From QALR01 sp900552255 (GTDB lineage Bacteria > Bacillota > Clostridia > Oscillospirales > CAG-272): DNA of 64,000 bases. The translations under genes and the position numbers were made by a program. Positions 19,501 to 27,700 of the stretch are shown here, in pieces (within the stretch, counting starts at the first letter, position 1; every line of letters begins with the position of its first letter). Where the stretch lies: contig DBFVEH010000007.1 in the NCBI GenBank assembly GCA_048526005.1, positions 33,033-97,032 on the forward strand, written 5' to 3'. The notes beneath the pieces are model-generated. The model was not told the DNA's origin. It was given only the letters and a program-made list of their open reading frames with translations, and did not search any database.

Positions 19501-21171
19501 GACAAGGGCAACATCGTTTATTCTGATGTTAAGTATGATGAGGAATCCGCTGAGATCGCAGTCGAATACACCTCCGGTACAGAGGTTCTCTTCTCGACTT
19601 ATAAGGTCGGCAAATATGCTACCTTTACCTATGCGGCAGCAGACAGAGATACAACAGAAGGCTGGTATCCGGGTCTGAGCACCGTTACGCTTGACGGTAC
19701 GACCTATACGGCTACATCGTCTACACCTGTTGTGATCGTTACTCCTTCGTCTGATGGCTTCACCACCACGACAACGACTCTTGCAAACGTTTCTACAGAT
19801 GGTCTCTTTGTAACGGATTGGAATGCGGTTGTTACAGACGGCAAGCTTTCTGCGATCGCAATCATCGGTGAGAAGACTGCGGCTTATACCGATGGCAGCG
19901 GTACGGTCACACCTACTCCGACTGATGAAGGTACGCTCGTTTACCTCGATTCCAATGCGAAAGCCATTGTCAGAGCAGCTGCTTATGGCAAGAGCTGGCT
20001 CGTCGTTTCCGACAGATCCGCTTATGCGCTTCCGACCGGTGAGGAGATCGGTGTTATCTATCGTGAGTATTCCACTTACGAAGAGGCAACGAAGGCTGCT
20101 TCCATTGATTTGATGATTGTTGGTGGCCACTGGTATAGAATTGATGAAAACGGCAAGATTTTGTCGGATGCATCTGATATAACATATGAGACTTTGCCGG
20201 TCGTTTCCCTTGACGGCTATCAGAAGATCACAATGATAGGTAATAACGGCGGTAGTAACTGGACTGGAAATGTCTTTGAGTTCTATGTCTCTGCCGATAC
20301 GGAAGTTACTGAAAGAACGTTCGACAGTAAGAATCCGTATGGCAATGCTCCGGCCGGAACGTATAATGAGGTACCGGAAGGAACAGAGCTTATTTACGTC
20401 AACGACGATGGATCACTTACCTATTACACAAATACGAAGGCATCGGGTTGGACCAATTATGGTGTTTACAGATTCACAAAAACAACAAAGGGAACTGTAA
20501 GTTGTCTGGTTCCTGAGTTGTCGACTTTGGTTTCTACAACCACCGAGGGGAACAATATTTATTTGAGCAATGGTAAGAACTATTTGGTTGAGGGTACGGT
20601 TGCTTATGCAATAGACGATCAGGTACACAAGATCGAAGTAGAAGTGAAGCCTATTGGCACTAAGCAGGGTACGATCACAAAGACCGACGCTGCGGGCAAT
20701 ACGTATGCTACGATCGACGGTGTTAAGAATGTCAACGTCACGAATTATGACTTCGCGTTCTTCTACAGAAATGCGGATGCAAGCGTTCTTTACAAAGCCG
20801 GCGATTCGACCAGCGTAACGGTTGCTACAAGAGAGATCTACAACGCTCAGATTAAGACTCAGCAGGATGCTTATGACAAGGCTGTAGCGGCTTACGAAGA
20901 GGCGCTTGCTAAGGGATATCTCAGCGAAGAGAGAATCGCTTACTACAAGGCTGAGGTCGATAAGACGGAAGCTGAATTGGTAGAGGCAAAGAACTCTCTG
21001 CTTGACAAATACTTCAACGGTAGATTCTGGGGTGTTCCGAACTCGCCGTACTATCTGTATGTACAGCTCGGTTCTGGTTCCTTCCAGCAGCCGACGTCCA
21101 CCTTGACATTCAACTATGTGAAGGTTGGCGATACGTACTGCGTATTCTCCGATGAATTTATTCTCGGTTAA
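16528..21171 (+). CDS. SLH-domain surface-layer-type protein
   Basis: 1547 aa, secreted. A signal peptide (about 1-27, ending LSAAG) is followed by three S-layer-homology repeats (about 29-85, 88-145, 148-205; for example YSARRNFIIGNGDGTFSPDKATTFAEA), which bind pyruvylated wall polymers in known SLH proteins. The rest is a long Thr/Ser/Val/Asp-rich beta region, with a short alpha-helical segment near the C terminus (about 1430-1495, AYDKAVAAYEEALAKGYLSEERIAYYKAE) before a final beta part. Strong RBS AGGAGG, two promoters, a 5' hairpin and a strong terminator fit an abundant single-gene unit. Its codons are richer in T-ending triplets than those of its neighbours. It could be the main S-layer protein; that is an inference from size and expression signals. 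Confidence 0.88.
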   Translation: MKNFKRILALVIAIVMVVGTFASLSAAGSKWYSEAVTFIEENGIAVIGANADKKITRNEFVLWVAKIESHQLSDTAWSEQIANTVFTDVTDAHYKAAIAYSARRNFIIGNGDGTFSPDKATTFAEACAVIVRVMGYENKVYDTSADAWAFNYMQVANTYCHAIDDVFMKETDTYNPDYELTQGEAAYLLATIMNFNKQPTDSDYSETSDGINLGEWFDVNGGSTGVVGKSYYVQSINRVCKGESMSTLLALGGQKGLLYTNELDTAKDVVLLPTDGTAPLVIDGASFLKMLRISLGLNPERDIANEEPEINVFSYLDVGSIVNIVIDKSATSTNAYLDNDSDGTYTEVDQKIMVSSLSASSNSVIVDTYLQATSAKEGEDYGDGSNNASAATNLIISAADLSKYVGWTIREIGTTENTCPVLPASYSAELATSWTNVVKDADGVVTSAVLNFKGQTYTVNGSSDEIAIYSGDDLTTVLTPDEAVNAIINIAQGEALVVFNDIDGDGRYDSAIVKESDPFLYVGTPNVAGSATATYDYYSSISNGTVIGNARMKGNALGTVIYNKSVEFAAGGTTGVADYRTDGYLLKDSATGKMQLILRASNKHFFIDGATDSYGNASPHFYKVVDLATFGVGVIEEVDAFALDNYYVAKIVQTDGTTKTVYIPVTPSEKTTLPVTVDGVTADYTFDSSNWCTFLTQMKDEVIASGIVSGVEDPSYKSATAAWMAGKYVQFAVDADSKVIVMLGTDSSANVSGFVTGVTKTDTGDNTFNVSIATYSSSKVAGVSTYEVRANASSMFDWQNYEVYNAIFSSKLADPYGMEDGRVNADEDLIYVTVYQDAATKYLKYNSTLSAGSWVNVEGRYNISLTEVDGSRVYADDKSSYTADYKGTVGFGPYYERTYNTTKKAYEYVLKFTRVVEYTGITGSATAVIDKTKTLMTPVYVGESGTVSTQLKATTDADFEKYTIANGFYIDDVTNLVYQLIDKAEIVYKTDDKGNIVYSDVKYDEESAEIAVEYTSGTEVLFSTYKVGKYATFTYAAADRDTTEGWYPGLSTVTLDGTTYTATSSTPVVIVTPSSDGFTTTTTTLANVSTDGLFVTDWNAVVTDGKLSAIAIIGEKTAAYTDGSGTVTPTPTDEGTLVYLDSNAKAIVRAAAYGKSWLVVSDRSAYALPTGEEIGVIYREYSTYEEATKAASIDLMIVGGHWYRIDENGKILSDASDITYETLPVVSLDGYQKITMIGNNGGSNWTGNVFEFYVSADTEVTERTFDSKNPYGNAPAGTYNEVPEGTELIYVNDDGSLTYYTNTKASGWTNYGVYRFTKTTKGTVSCLVPELSTLVSTTTEGNNIYLSNGKNYLVEGTVAYAIDDQVHKIEVEVKPIGTKQGTITKTDAAGNTYATIDGVKNVNVTNYDFAFFYRNADASVLYKAGDSTSVTVATREIYNAQIKTQQDAYDKAVAAYEEALAKGYLSEERIAYYKAEVDKTEAELVEAKNSLLDKYFNGRFWGVPNSPYYLYVQLGSGSFQQPTSTLTFNYVKVGDTYCVFSDEFILG

Positions 21172-21196
21172 TTAGTAGTATTTCCCTAATTATAAA

Positions 21197-21230
21197 AAAG
21201 AGATGGCTCCCTTTAGGGAGTCATCTCTTT
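21197..21230. terminator. Bidirectional intrinsic terminator
   Basis: A 15-bp stem (AAAGAGATGGCTCCC with GGGAGTCATCTCTTT, one wobble) and a TTTA loop, flanked by A and T runs so it works on both strands. It ends the surface-layer gene, and its right arm contains the stop codon of the opposing gene. Confidence 0.9.
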
Positions 21231-21637
21231 TTTTCGTCCGTTTTTTTCTTTTTTGATGTGGCTGCTATAATAATTGCGATGATAACAATAATGGCAACAA
21301 CCGCAAGGATCCATCCCCATGTCTCCATATTGTCGGTGTTTTTATCACCCGTATTGGCGCTGGTATCGTTTCCTGAGTTGTCGCTGCCATCAGTCGCTGT
21401 ATTTCCGGATTCGTTTAAATTGCCATTGCCGTTGTCGGCGCTGCCATTTCCAATTCCGGACATGTCGTTGTCGATATCGCCGTCTATGCCGCCGTTGTTT
21501 TCGTTCGGCATCGCTCCGTTATTATTAAAGGTATCCGCATATATAGCCATTCCGCTTGAAATTTCCGCAAACATCAAAAAAGCGATCAAAAACACGGATA
21601 AAATTGAAAATATAAGATCTCTTTTTGATTTTTTCAT
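21221..21637 (-). CDS. Surface-tethered Asn/Gly/Asp-rich protein
   Basis: About 138 aa from the ATG at 21637 (MKKSKRDLIF). The frame is open to an ATG at 21673, but the extra residues precede the basic n-region and no good ribosome binding site is seen for either. An N-terminal signal or anchor helix (about 8-27) is followed by ~65 residues of low-complexity Asn, Gly, Asp and Ser, a C-terminal helix (WGWILAVVAIIVIIAIII) and a Lys-rich tail. The layout is like a sortase substrate but lacks an LPxTG-type motif, so membrane tethering is more likely. Unknown function. It is convergent with the surface-layer gene and shares its terminator. Confidence 0.6.
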   Translation of the reverse strand: MKKSKRDLIFSILSVFLIAFLMFAEISSGMAIYADTFNNNGAMPNENNGGIDGDIDNDMSGIGNGSADNGNGNLNESGNTATDGSDNSGNDTSANTGDKNTDNMETWGWILAVVAIIVIIAIIIAATSKKKKTDEKKR

Positions 21638-21796
21638 GATATTCCGTTCACTGCGGGAGCAGTGTCTGCCCATTCAAGGGCGAAGAATTTATGAAATTTC
21701 GATCATAGCTTGGATATTTTTTGAAATTTCATATTGACTTGATGTCATATACAAGTATTTCATAAATGCGGGAAAAATATACGGAAAAACAGAAAA

Positions 21797-21830
21797 ACAA
21801 GGCTCGTTTCCAATAGAAAACGAGCCTTGT
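21797..21830 (-). terminator. Intrinsic terminator after G1P dehydrogenase gene
   Basis: A 13-bp stem (ACAAGGCTCGTTT with AAACGAGCCTTGT) and an 8-base loop; on the minus strand it is followed by TTTTTCTG. Confidence 0.85.
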
Positions 21831-21850
21831 CTGTGATGAAATTCTTGATT

Positions 21851-23128
21851 TTAAAGCGATAAAATATCGTCTTTAATGCCAAGCATGTTAAAAATTCTGA
21901 GAAGTGTGATCCGACGTCTCATATAAGGGCTGTAACGAAGCGCTTCCAAAGCAAATTCAGGTGTCAAATTGGCATCTGCAAGTTCCGTGACGCAGCCGGC
22001 ACGCTTCATCATGTCAAGTAGTATATCCGCCTCGGGAAGGTCCTGTTCGATGGATTCAAGGATATCCGGCCAACGGGCTTTCAAAACGGCGGGATCGATA
22101 TCATCCGTCGGATTCGGCACGTTATAGCCGATGATTTCGTCGCGGTTTTTGGGACTATAATGCGCCAGAACGTCGTCGAGATCCAAGTTTTCTTTGTGCG
22201 GATTTATGGATTGATAAGCAAGGAGCTTTTTATAGATCCGTGTCACAAGAAGCGTTGCTATGCCGACTTTTTTTCCGTGGTAGTCAGGCCAAATGCCCTT
22301 TTCGAGCTTGTGAATTTCCCAAAAATGAGAGACGACGTGTTCTGAGCCGGATGCGGGTCTTGTGCATTTTGCAAGCTGCATGGCGCATCCGGTCAAAATC
22401 AAGGAATCCATGATAGCGCGTGCCGCTTCCGGGTCACAGGCAGTTACCTTGTCCGTCATGGAAACGACATCCGCTACCGCTTTTTTTACGAGGGAAACGA
22501 TATTTTCGCAATAATATTCACCGGTCGTGTAGTGAGAAACCTTCCAGTCAACAATTCCGACATATTTACCGAGGATATCGCCATAACCGGCGGCTTTCAG
22601 TTCCGTCGGCGAGGCGGCCAGAATATCGGTATCGGCGATAACAACGGACGGCTGGCGGCAGGGATAGGAAATTTTGAAGTTGTTTTCGATCAGCGGCGCG
22701 GAGTCTGATGCAAAGCCGTCCATAGACGGCGCTGTTGCAAAAATAGCGAAGGACTTGTTCGTTTTTGCAGCGGCATATCGGCACACGTCGTTGACCGAAC
22801 CCGTTCCAATGGAGAGAATCCCGTCAAAATCAGCCGAGGCCGCCATGATCTCATTGGATGTGGCCATATATGCGTAGCGCATATCGGGATAAACTTTTAC
22901 TTCATATTGATATCCGCACTTGTCAAGCGAATTTAAAATCCCCTCTGATACGCGCATGGCGGTTTCGTCGGAAACTACGTAAAGCTTTTTGGGGAAGCCG
23001 CTGTTTTCCAATATTTCACCGACCTTGTGGACAAGTCCTCGGTCTGCTTCATAGGTTTTTAAATCAAAGCGATGTGGTCTGCCGCACGGGCATCCATCAA
23101 GGGATCGGATGATCGCGTCAAGATCCAT
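21851..23128 (-). CDS. sn-glycerol-1-phosphate dehydrogenase family protein
   Basis: 425 aa, of the AraM/EgsA family, which reduces dihydroxyacetone phosphate to sn-glycerol-1-phosphate with NAD(P)H. Visible features are the Rossmann-like nucleotide part with GILSIGTGSVNDVCRYAA (about 110) and FATAPSMDGFAS, then the metal ligands in SEHVVSHFWE and DYHGKKVGIA. The family is related to glycerol dehydrogenase, but the ~400-aa size and PSMDGFAS favour AraM. ATG at 23128 is chosen because GGAGGT ends 7 bases upstream; the upstream in-frame TTG overlaps that site. Single-gene unit with its own promoter and terminator. In Bacillus AraM provides G1P for heptaprenylglyceryl phosphate; no partner prenyltransferase is in this window. 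Confidence 0.85.
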   Translation of the reverse strand: MDLDAIIRSLDGCPCGRPHRFDLKTYEADRGLVHKVGEILENSGFPKKLYVVSDETAMRVSEGILNSLDKCGYQYEVKVYPDMRYAYMATSNEIMAASADFDGILSIGTGSVNDVCRYAAAKTNKSFAIFATAPSMDGFASDSAPLIENNFKISYPCRQPSVVIADTDILAASPTELKAAGYGDILGKYVGIVDWKVSHYTTGEYYCENIVSLVKKAVADVVSMTDKVTACDPEAARAIMDSLILTGCAMQLAKCTRPASGSEHVVSHFWEIHKLEKGIWPDYHGKKVGIATLLVTRIYKKLLAYQSINPHKENLDLDDVLAHYSPKNRDEIIGYNVPNPTDDIDPAVLKARWPDILESIEQDLPEADILLDMMKRAGCVTELADANLTPEFALEALRYSPYMRRRITLLRIFNMLGIKDDILSL

Positions 23129-23161
23129 ATTTAATACCTCCAATTTTTCTGTGATATCAAA

Positions 23162-23190
23162 AGTATAGTCCTTTATGCCGGGGAAGTCAA
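23162..23190 (-). promoter_or_regulatory. SigA promoter of the G1P dehydrogenase gene
   Basis: On the minus strand: TTGACT (plus-strand 23185-23190), a 17-base spacer, and TATACT (plus-strand 23162-23167), about 35 bases before the start codon. Confidence 0.7.
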
Positions 23191-23296
23191 TGCAAAAACG
23201 GAAAAATCAAGAATTTTTACAAAAAGCTCTTTCTTTTATCAGGCAGAAATGATAAAATAGAAGCAAAAAGAATTTACCCGAAATGAGGACAATATT

Positions 23297-24022
23297 TTGA
23301 AAAAAGCAATTTTTAAAATGTTTCTCTTTATTGTGCTGATTCCGCTTGGCATAGCCTTGCTTTTGACTGCTTTATACTGCTTATTCAGCATTCAATATTA
23401 TGAATGGTATTGGGTTTCGGAGTGGCTTTGTGCGCTCCCCAATGTGCTTGCCTCTTATATTATTATGCTTTCGGTCTTTGCGTCTATCGGTGCTGCCGCG
23501 TACTTTGTTTTTTTTGAGAAGCCGGGAAGGGCGGTGCTCTTATCTGTCTCTTTTTTGCTTATCGCCTTTATCCAGCCGTTGTTACAGTATGTCGTTCGGC
23601 ATTTCTGTTTTCTGTCGACGGCGACGGTTGTGGAGATGCTCAGTTATTATGAAGATGATATGGAAACTTCTTTGTATCTTCTCATGTATATGGGAATTGC
23701 TCTGATCATCATTTGGCTGGAACGCGCGTTCTATAAATGGATATTGAGGGAAAAACCGGAGAACACATCGAAAATGATATCTCCAAAAAATCCGGTCGGC
23801 CTTGCTATGCTGATCTTTTTTGCGGCGCTCGCGGTGCTTTCTACACTTATGTTCGTTCTGTCCGGCGAATATGTTGCGGAAAATTTTCTCGCACTCGGAA
23901 TCGAATATGTCATTGATGGTATCGGTTTTCTGGTTGCCGTATTCAGTGCCGGTCGAACAGCAAAGCTTATGGCTTCGGTGCGGCAGGGAGACACCTCGGA
24001 AAAAATCCGGAACCAGAATTGA
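23297..24022 (+). CDS. Hypothetical polytopic membrane protein
   Basis: 241 aa with about six hydrophobic helices (near 8-30, 50-72, 78-100, 125-143, 165-187 and 205-222) and short charged loops, ending in a basic/polar tail. No family was recognised. The start is TTG with GAGGAC upstream; a -10-like TAAAAT lies near 23254. A DUF3267-type membrane protein gene follows 35 bases downstream, so the pair may be one unit. Confidence 0.6.
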   Translation: MKKAIFKMFLFIVLIPLGIALLLTALYCLFSIQYYEWYWVSEWLCALPNVLASYIIMLSVFASIGAAAYFVFFEKPGRAVLLSVSFLLIAFIQPLLQYVVRHFCFLSTATVVEMLSYYEDDMETSLYLLMYMGIALIIIWLERAFYKWILREKPENTSKMISPKNPVGLAMLIFFAALAVLSTLMFVLSGEYVAENFLALGIEYVIDGIGFLVAVFSAGRTAKLMASVRQGDTSEKIRNQN

Positions 24023-24057
24023 AATCGACTCGCTTTTGTAAAAAATAGGAGGACATC

Positions 24058-24651
24058 ATGGACGATAAACAGCGAACAGAGCGTTTCCGGCAGACAAAGG
24101 AAATGCTGGAAGAAGAGGGCTATGGCGGACAGGAGTGCACCATTTCTGTGCTTCGGGCCAATGTGATGGCATTTGTGACGGCCGGACCTGTTGCCGTTTT
24201 GTGCGCGCTTATTTTCTTTTTTGTAAACGACGGCATATCCTTTCGGTTTGACATATGGGAGCTTTTTGTCATGCTTCTCATTTTCATTGCGTCGATCTTT
24301 ATCCATGAAGGACTGCATGGCCTCACATGGTCGCGTTTTTCAGAAAACGGCTGGCGGGATATTCATATCGGCGTCATGTGGGAAAAATTGACGCCGTTCT
24401 GCTGCTGTATGAAGCCCTTGACTTTCGGGAAATATCTCCTCGGTGGACTGATGCCGTTTTTGGTTCTTGGACTTGGATTGTTTCTGGTGGCTTTATTCGC
24501 GAAAAATGAAATGCTTTTGCTGTGTAGTTTATATAATATCCTATGTGCCGGCGGTGATACGACGATCGCTTGTATCCTGTTAAAGCATAGACATGCCGTT
24601 ATCATCGATCATCCGACGGAGTGCGGCTTTTGGGCGTTTGAAAAAGAATGA
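24058..24651 (+). CDS. DUF3267-type membrane protein with HExxH motif
   Basis: 197 aa with about four helices (near 35-55, 66-88, 128-150 and 155-172). The second helix ends in FIHEGLHGLTW, an HExxH-type zinc site; together with the late DTTIACILLK segment this resembles DUF3267 proteins, which look like intramembrane metalloproteases. Proteolytic activity is inferred, not shown. ATAGGAGG precedes the ATG. A hairpin follows immediately. Confidence 0.72.
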   Translation: MDDKQRTERFRQTKEMLEEEGYGGQECTISVLRANVMAFVTAGPVAVLCALIFFFVNDGISFRFDIWELFVMLLIFIASIFIHEGLHGLTWSRFSENGWRDIHIGVMWEKLTPFCCCMKPLTFGKYLLGGLMPFLVLGLGLFLVALFAKNEMLLLCSLYNILCAGGDTTIACILLKHRHAVIIDHPTECGFWAFEKE

Positions 24652-24652
24652 A

Positions 24653-24693
24653 AAAAGGCTCGTGGAGGCTGTTTATGAGCCTCTCGCGAGCCT
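24653..24693. terminator. Hairpin terminator between convergent genes
   Basis: An outer stem (AAAGGCTCG with CGAGCCTTT) encloses an inner stem (GAGGCT with AGCCTC). It lies in the 42-base gap between the DUF3267 gene (+) and rsgA (-), with an A run on the left serving as the T run for the minus strand. Confidence 0.75.
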
Positions 24694-25626
24694 TTATGAT
24701 TTTTTGTCCCACGGGCGTTTTCCCGCAAGATCCGCATAGATGGAAAGGTAACTGTCATGCCTTTCTTTTGCGATCTCCCCGCGCGCGACCGCTTCTATGA
24801 CGGCGCAGTCCGTTTCCTTGGTGTGGGAGCAGTCCGTATAGCGGCAGCCGCCCAGATATTTTTCAAATTCCGGAAAGCAGTGCGGAAGATCCTCCACGGT
24901 ATAAAAGTCGAATTCGATAAAATCCAGCATGGAGAAGCCGGGCGTGTCCGCGACATATGCGTTTTTGCCCGCCCCTGAAGGTGCCCGCATCGGATACAGC
25001 GTGACGCTGCGCGTGGTATGGCGCCCTCGTGCGATCTTTTCGGACAGTCTGCCGGTATCAAGAGAAAGCGACGGAAAAAGCGCGTTCATAAGCGTCGATT
25101 TCCCGACGCCGGAAGCCCCTGCAAACGCACAGATGCCAGTTACATCGGAGAGGAAGCTTTGCAGCGGGGCAATACCCGTGCCGTCCGCTGCGGAGCAGAC
25201 GAAAACGGGAAAGCCGGCCTTATGATAGATTTCCGCATATTTTTCCGCAAGCTCCGGCGAAACATCGCTTTTGGTGACGACGACGACGGGCTTTATTTTT
25301 TCGTATACCGCGATGGAAAGAAGCTTGTCGAGATACAGCGTGCTCGGTTCCGGCTGTTTCGGAGCGAAAGCGACGAAAAGCGTATCCAAATTCGCGATCG
25401 GCGGACGGATCAGAGAATTTTTCCGCGGACGGATTTCCTCAATAAGGGCTTCTTCGCCGGGATGCTCCGGAGGGCGCACGGCTACGCGGTCACCGGCGAG
25501 CGGCGACCGGCCTTCGCGGCGGAAAGAGCCTCTTGCGCGGCAGCCGACAGTATCACCGGCGTCGGTCTTGACCGTATAAAGTCCGCCGATGCCGGATAAA
25601 ATGATCCCTTCTGTTCTTTCGATCAT
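24694..25626 (-). CDS. rsgA: Small ribosomal subunit biogenesis GTPase RsgA
   Basis: Circularly permuted GTPase that checks late 30S subunit maturation, 310 aa. An N-terminal OB fold is followed by the G4 motif TKSD at 118-121, the P-loop GASGVGKST at about 170-178, DTPGF (G3), and the C-terminal zinc site C-x5-C-x-H-x5-C (GGCRYTDCSH through TDC). The first 4 bases overlap the stop of the kinase gene (ATGA), indicating translational coupling. It is the last gene of the yicC-rsgA operon. Confidence 0.96.
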   Translation of the reverse strand: MIERTEGIILSGIGGLYTVKTDAGDTVGCRARGSFRREGRSPLAGDRVAVRPPEHPGEEALIEEIRPRKNSLIRPPIANLDTLFVAFAPKQPEPSTLYLDKLLSIAVYEKIKPVVVVTKSDVSPELAEKYAEIYHKAGFPVFVCSAADGTGIAPLQSFLSDVTGICAFAGASGVGKSTLMNALFPSLSLDTGRLSEKIARGRHTTRSVTLYPMRAPSGAGKNAYVADTPGFSMLDFIEFDFYTVEDLPHCFPEFEKYLGGCRYTDCSHTKETDCAVIEAVARGEIAKERHDSYLSIYADLAGKRPWDKKS

Positions 25627-26840
25627 AGGCGCAGAAATTTGATCGTTTCCGTGAGCATAGCGCGGAAAGAAAACCGTATCTGCTCCATATCGGCAAGAGG
25701 AAACGTGGTTTGTGCAAGCTTGCCGTTATAGAGCGTATTGAAAAGAATCACAAATCCGATGATGGCGAGAACTAAAAATGCAATACAGATTACGATGACG
25801 ACGGAGAATGGGACGTATTCCGGCGACCGTTTTTTCTTTCTTACCGGAGCGGCGCTCTGCCGCTTGGGTGGAGGCGTGAGATTCGGCTTTGATGCACGTC
25901 CGGCGTTTTGCTCCTGTTTGTCCGGAAATACCGTGGTGCGCTTGATCGCGACCTCCGCCGTAGGCGTGCGGGGCGCGGGCGTCTGCTTCTGAAAGATCGT
26001 GGTCGGGTCCTTTTTGATCCGGTAGATATGGCGGAGCATTTGAGAGGCGCTCTGATACCGGTTCACGACATCCTTTTCCATCGCACAGAGAATGATCTGC
26101 TCGATGCCGAGCGGGAGCCTCGGATTCAGCCTTGTCGGCGGAATCGGCGTGTCGCTGATGTGTTTGAGCATGATGCCATAGGAGTTTTCCGCGAGAAACG
26201 GGAGCCTGCCCGTCACCATTTCATAGAACATGACGCCGAGGGAGTAGATATCGCTTCTCTCGTCGATTTTTTTGCCTTTGGCCTGTTCCGGACTGATATA
26301 GTAGATCGTACCGATGGCATGATCGACCATTGTGACCGTTTCCGCATTCGGAATTTTCGCGATTCCGAAATCCGCGACCTTGATGATACCGCCCTCCATG
26401 ACCATAATGTTCTGCGGCTTGATGTCCCTGTGAATGACGCCCTTCATATGGGCGTGATCGAGGGCAAGCAGAATTTGGGAGATAAATTCCGTCGCCTCCC
26501 GCCAGTCAAGCGCGCCCTTGCGGTTCATATATTCGCGAAGCGTGATGCCGCTGATATATTCCATCACGATGAATTTGTGGTCGGTTTTGACCGATACATC
26601 GAGAATTTTCACGATATTCGGATGATTCAGCATCGCGACGGCCTTGGATTCGTTGATAAAGCGGCGCAGCGCCTGCGTGTTGTCGGAGATGGAATCCTTG
26701 AGCATTTTGAGCGCGACGCGCTTATTTGTCATGAGATCGGTGGCCTCATAGACGATCGCCATTCCGCCGACGCCGATGGTGCGGTTGATTTTGTATCGTC
26801 CGTCAAAGACCTCGCCGATGTTTTTTTTGAAGACGTCCAT
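25623..26840 (-). CDS. prkC: Membrane Ser/Thr protein kinase, PrkC-like, no PASTA
   Basis: 405 aa Hanks-type kinase: glycine loop at 23-28 (GVGGMA), Lys45, HRDIKPQN with Asp139, DFG at 157-159, and an activation loop rich in Thr. One transmembrane helix (about 337-362) follows a basic Pro-rich juxtamembrane stretch. Only ~40 residues lie outside, with no PASTA repeats, whereas Bacillus PrkC is ~650 aa with several. The ATG at 26840 is preceded by GAGAGGGAAAG; the open frame upstream to 27020 overlaps the phosphatase gene and is not used. It forms the usual kinase/phosphatase pair with the gene before it. Confidence 0.92.
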   Translation of the reverse strand: MDVFKKNIGEVFDGRYKINRTIGVGGMAIVYEATDLMTNKRVALKMLKDSISDNTQALRRFINESKAVAMLNHPNIVKILDVSVKTDHKFIVMEYISGITLREYMNRKGALDWREATEFISQILLALDHAHMKGVIHRDIKPQNIMVMEGGIIKVADFGIAKIPNAETVTMVDHAIGTIYYISPEQAKGKKIDERSDIYSLGVMFYEMVTGRLPFLAENSYGIMLKHISDTPIPPTRLNPRLPLGIEQIILCAMEKDVVNRYQSASQMLRHIYRIKKDPTTIFQKQTPAPRTPTAEVAIKRTTVFPDKQEQNAGRASKPNLTPPPKRQSAAPVRKKKRSPEYVPFSVVIVICIAFLVLAIIGFVILFNTLYNGKLAQTTFPLADMEQIRFSFRAMLTETIKFLRL

Positions 26841-26859
26841 TTTCTTTCCCTCTCGATGC

Positions 26860-27639
26860 TCAGAATTTGGCGAGAACGGCGGTGATGTTGTCGGCGCCGC
26901 CCTTGGCGTTTGCATATGCGATGAGCATATCGGCTTTTTTGGATAGGTCGATCTCCGGAGAGGAGCGGGAACGGGACATGGAGCCATATAGGATATCGAC
27001 AAGGATTTTGTTGTCCGCATAATTGGAGAGTCCGTCCGAGCAGAGAAGCAGATAACCGCTTTCCCACGGCTCGAGCGGCGCGCTGAAGAAGTCGACGTCG
27101 AGCTTTTCTCCGACGCCGACCGCGCGGGTAATCACATTCTTGCGCGGATAATATTTTGCTTCGTCCGGCGTCAGCTTGCCGTTGTCGATTAAGTACTGGA
27201 CAAAGGAGTGATCCTTTGTGACCTGCTTGGCCTCATATCTTGTTACAATGTAAAGGCGGCTGTCTCCGATGTTGATGGCGTAGAACCAACCCTTAAAGAG
27301 GATCGCCGCGACGAGCGTCGTCCCCATTCCGTGATATTCGTCATATTGGCTGGATAGATGGAAGATCACCGAATTGGCTTCGGAGGCGGCGCAGACGAGC
27401 GTGTAACGGATAAATTCGAGGATTCGGTCGGGCTTTTCTTCAAGGCAGGGAGAGGCGATGATCTTGCTGCAAAAAACCTCGACGGCGTTTTTGCTCGCGA
27501 TTTCCCCCGCCTTATGTCCGCCCATACCGTCGCACACGACGAGCAGTACGGCGTCGCCGCCCCAAATGCTGATGCAGCGGAAACTGTCCTGATTGATCTG
27601 CCGACGCATGCCGACGTCGCTTTTTCCGCAAAAATACAT
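26860..27639 (-). CDS. prpC: PP2C-type Ser/Thr phosphatase (Stp/PrpC)
   Basis: 259 aa, manganese-dependent phosphatase that reverses the neighbouring kinase. The PP2C metal-binding motifs are present: SDVGMRRQINQD near residue 8-18, VCDGMGGHKAGE at about 35-46, GTTLVAA, GDSRLY, and LLCSDGLSNY with Asp near 205, and GGADNITAV near the C terminus. AAAGG lies upstream of the ATG. The kinase gene begins 19 bases downstream. Confidence 0.95.
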   Translation of the reverse strand: MYFCGKSDVGMRRQINQDSFRCISIWGGDAVLLVVCDGMGGHKAGEIASKNAVEVFCSKIIASPCLEEKPDRILEFIRYTLVCAASEANSVIFHLSSQYDEYHGMGTTLVAAILFKGWFYAINIGDSRLYIVTRYEAKQVTKDHSFVQYLIDNGKLTPDEAKYYPRKNVITRAVGVGEKLDVDFFSAPLEPWESGYLLLCSDGLSNYADNKILVDILYGSMSRSRSSPEIDLSKKADMLIAYANAKGGADNITAVLAKF

Positions 27640-27700
27640 GTATGGATTCCTTTCAAAGGTTCAGATTTTTTGATAAAAATACATGGAACCGCTCTGGCGA

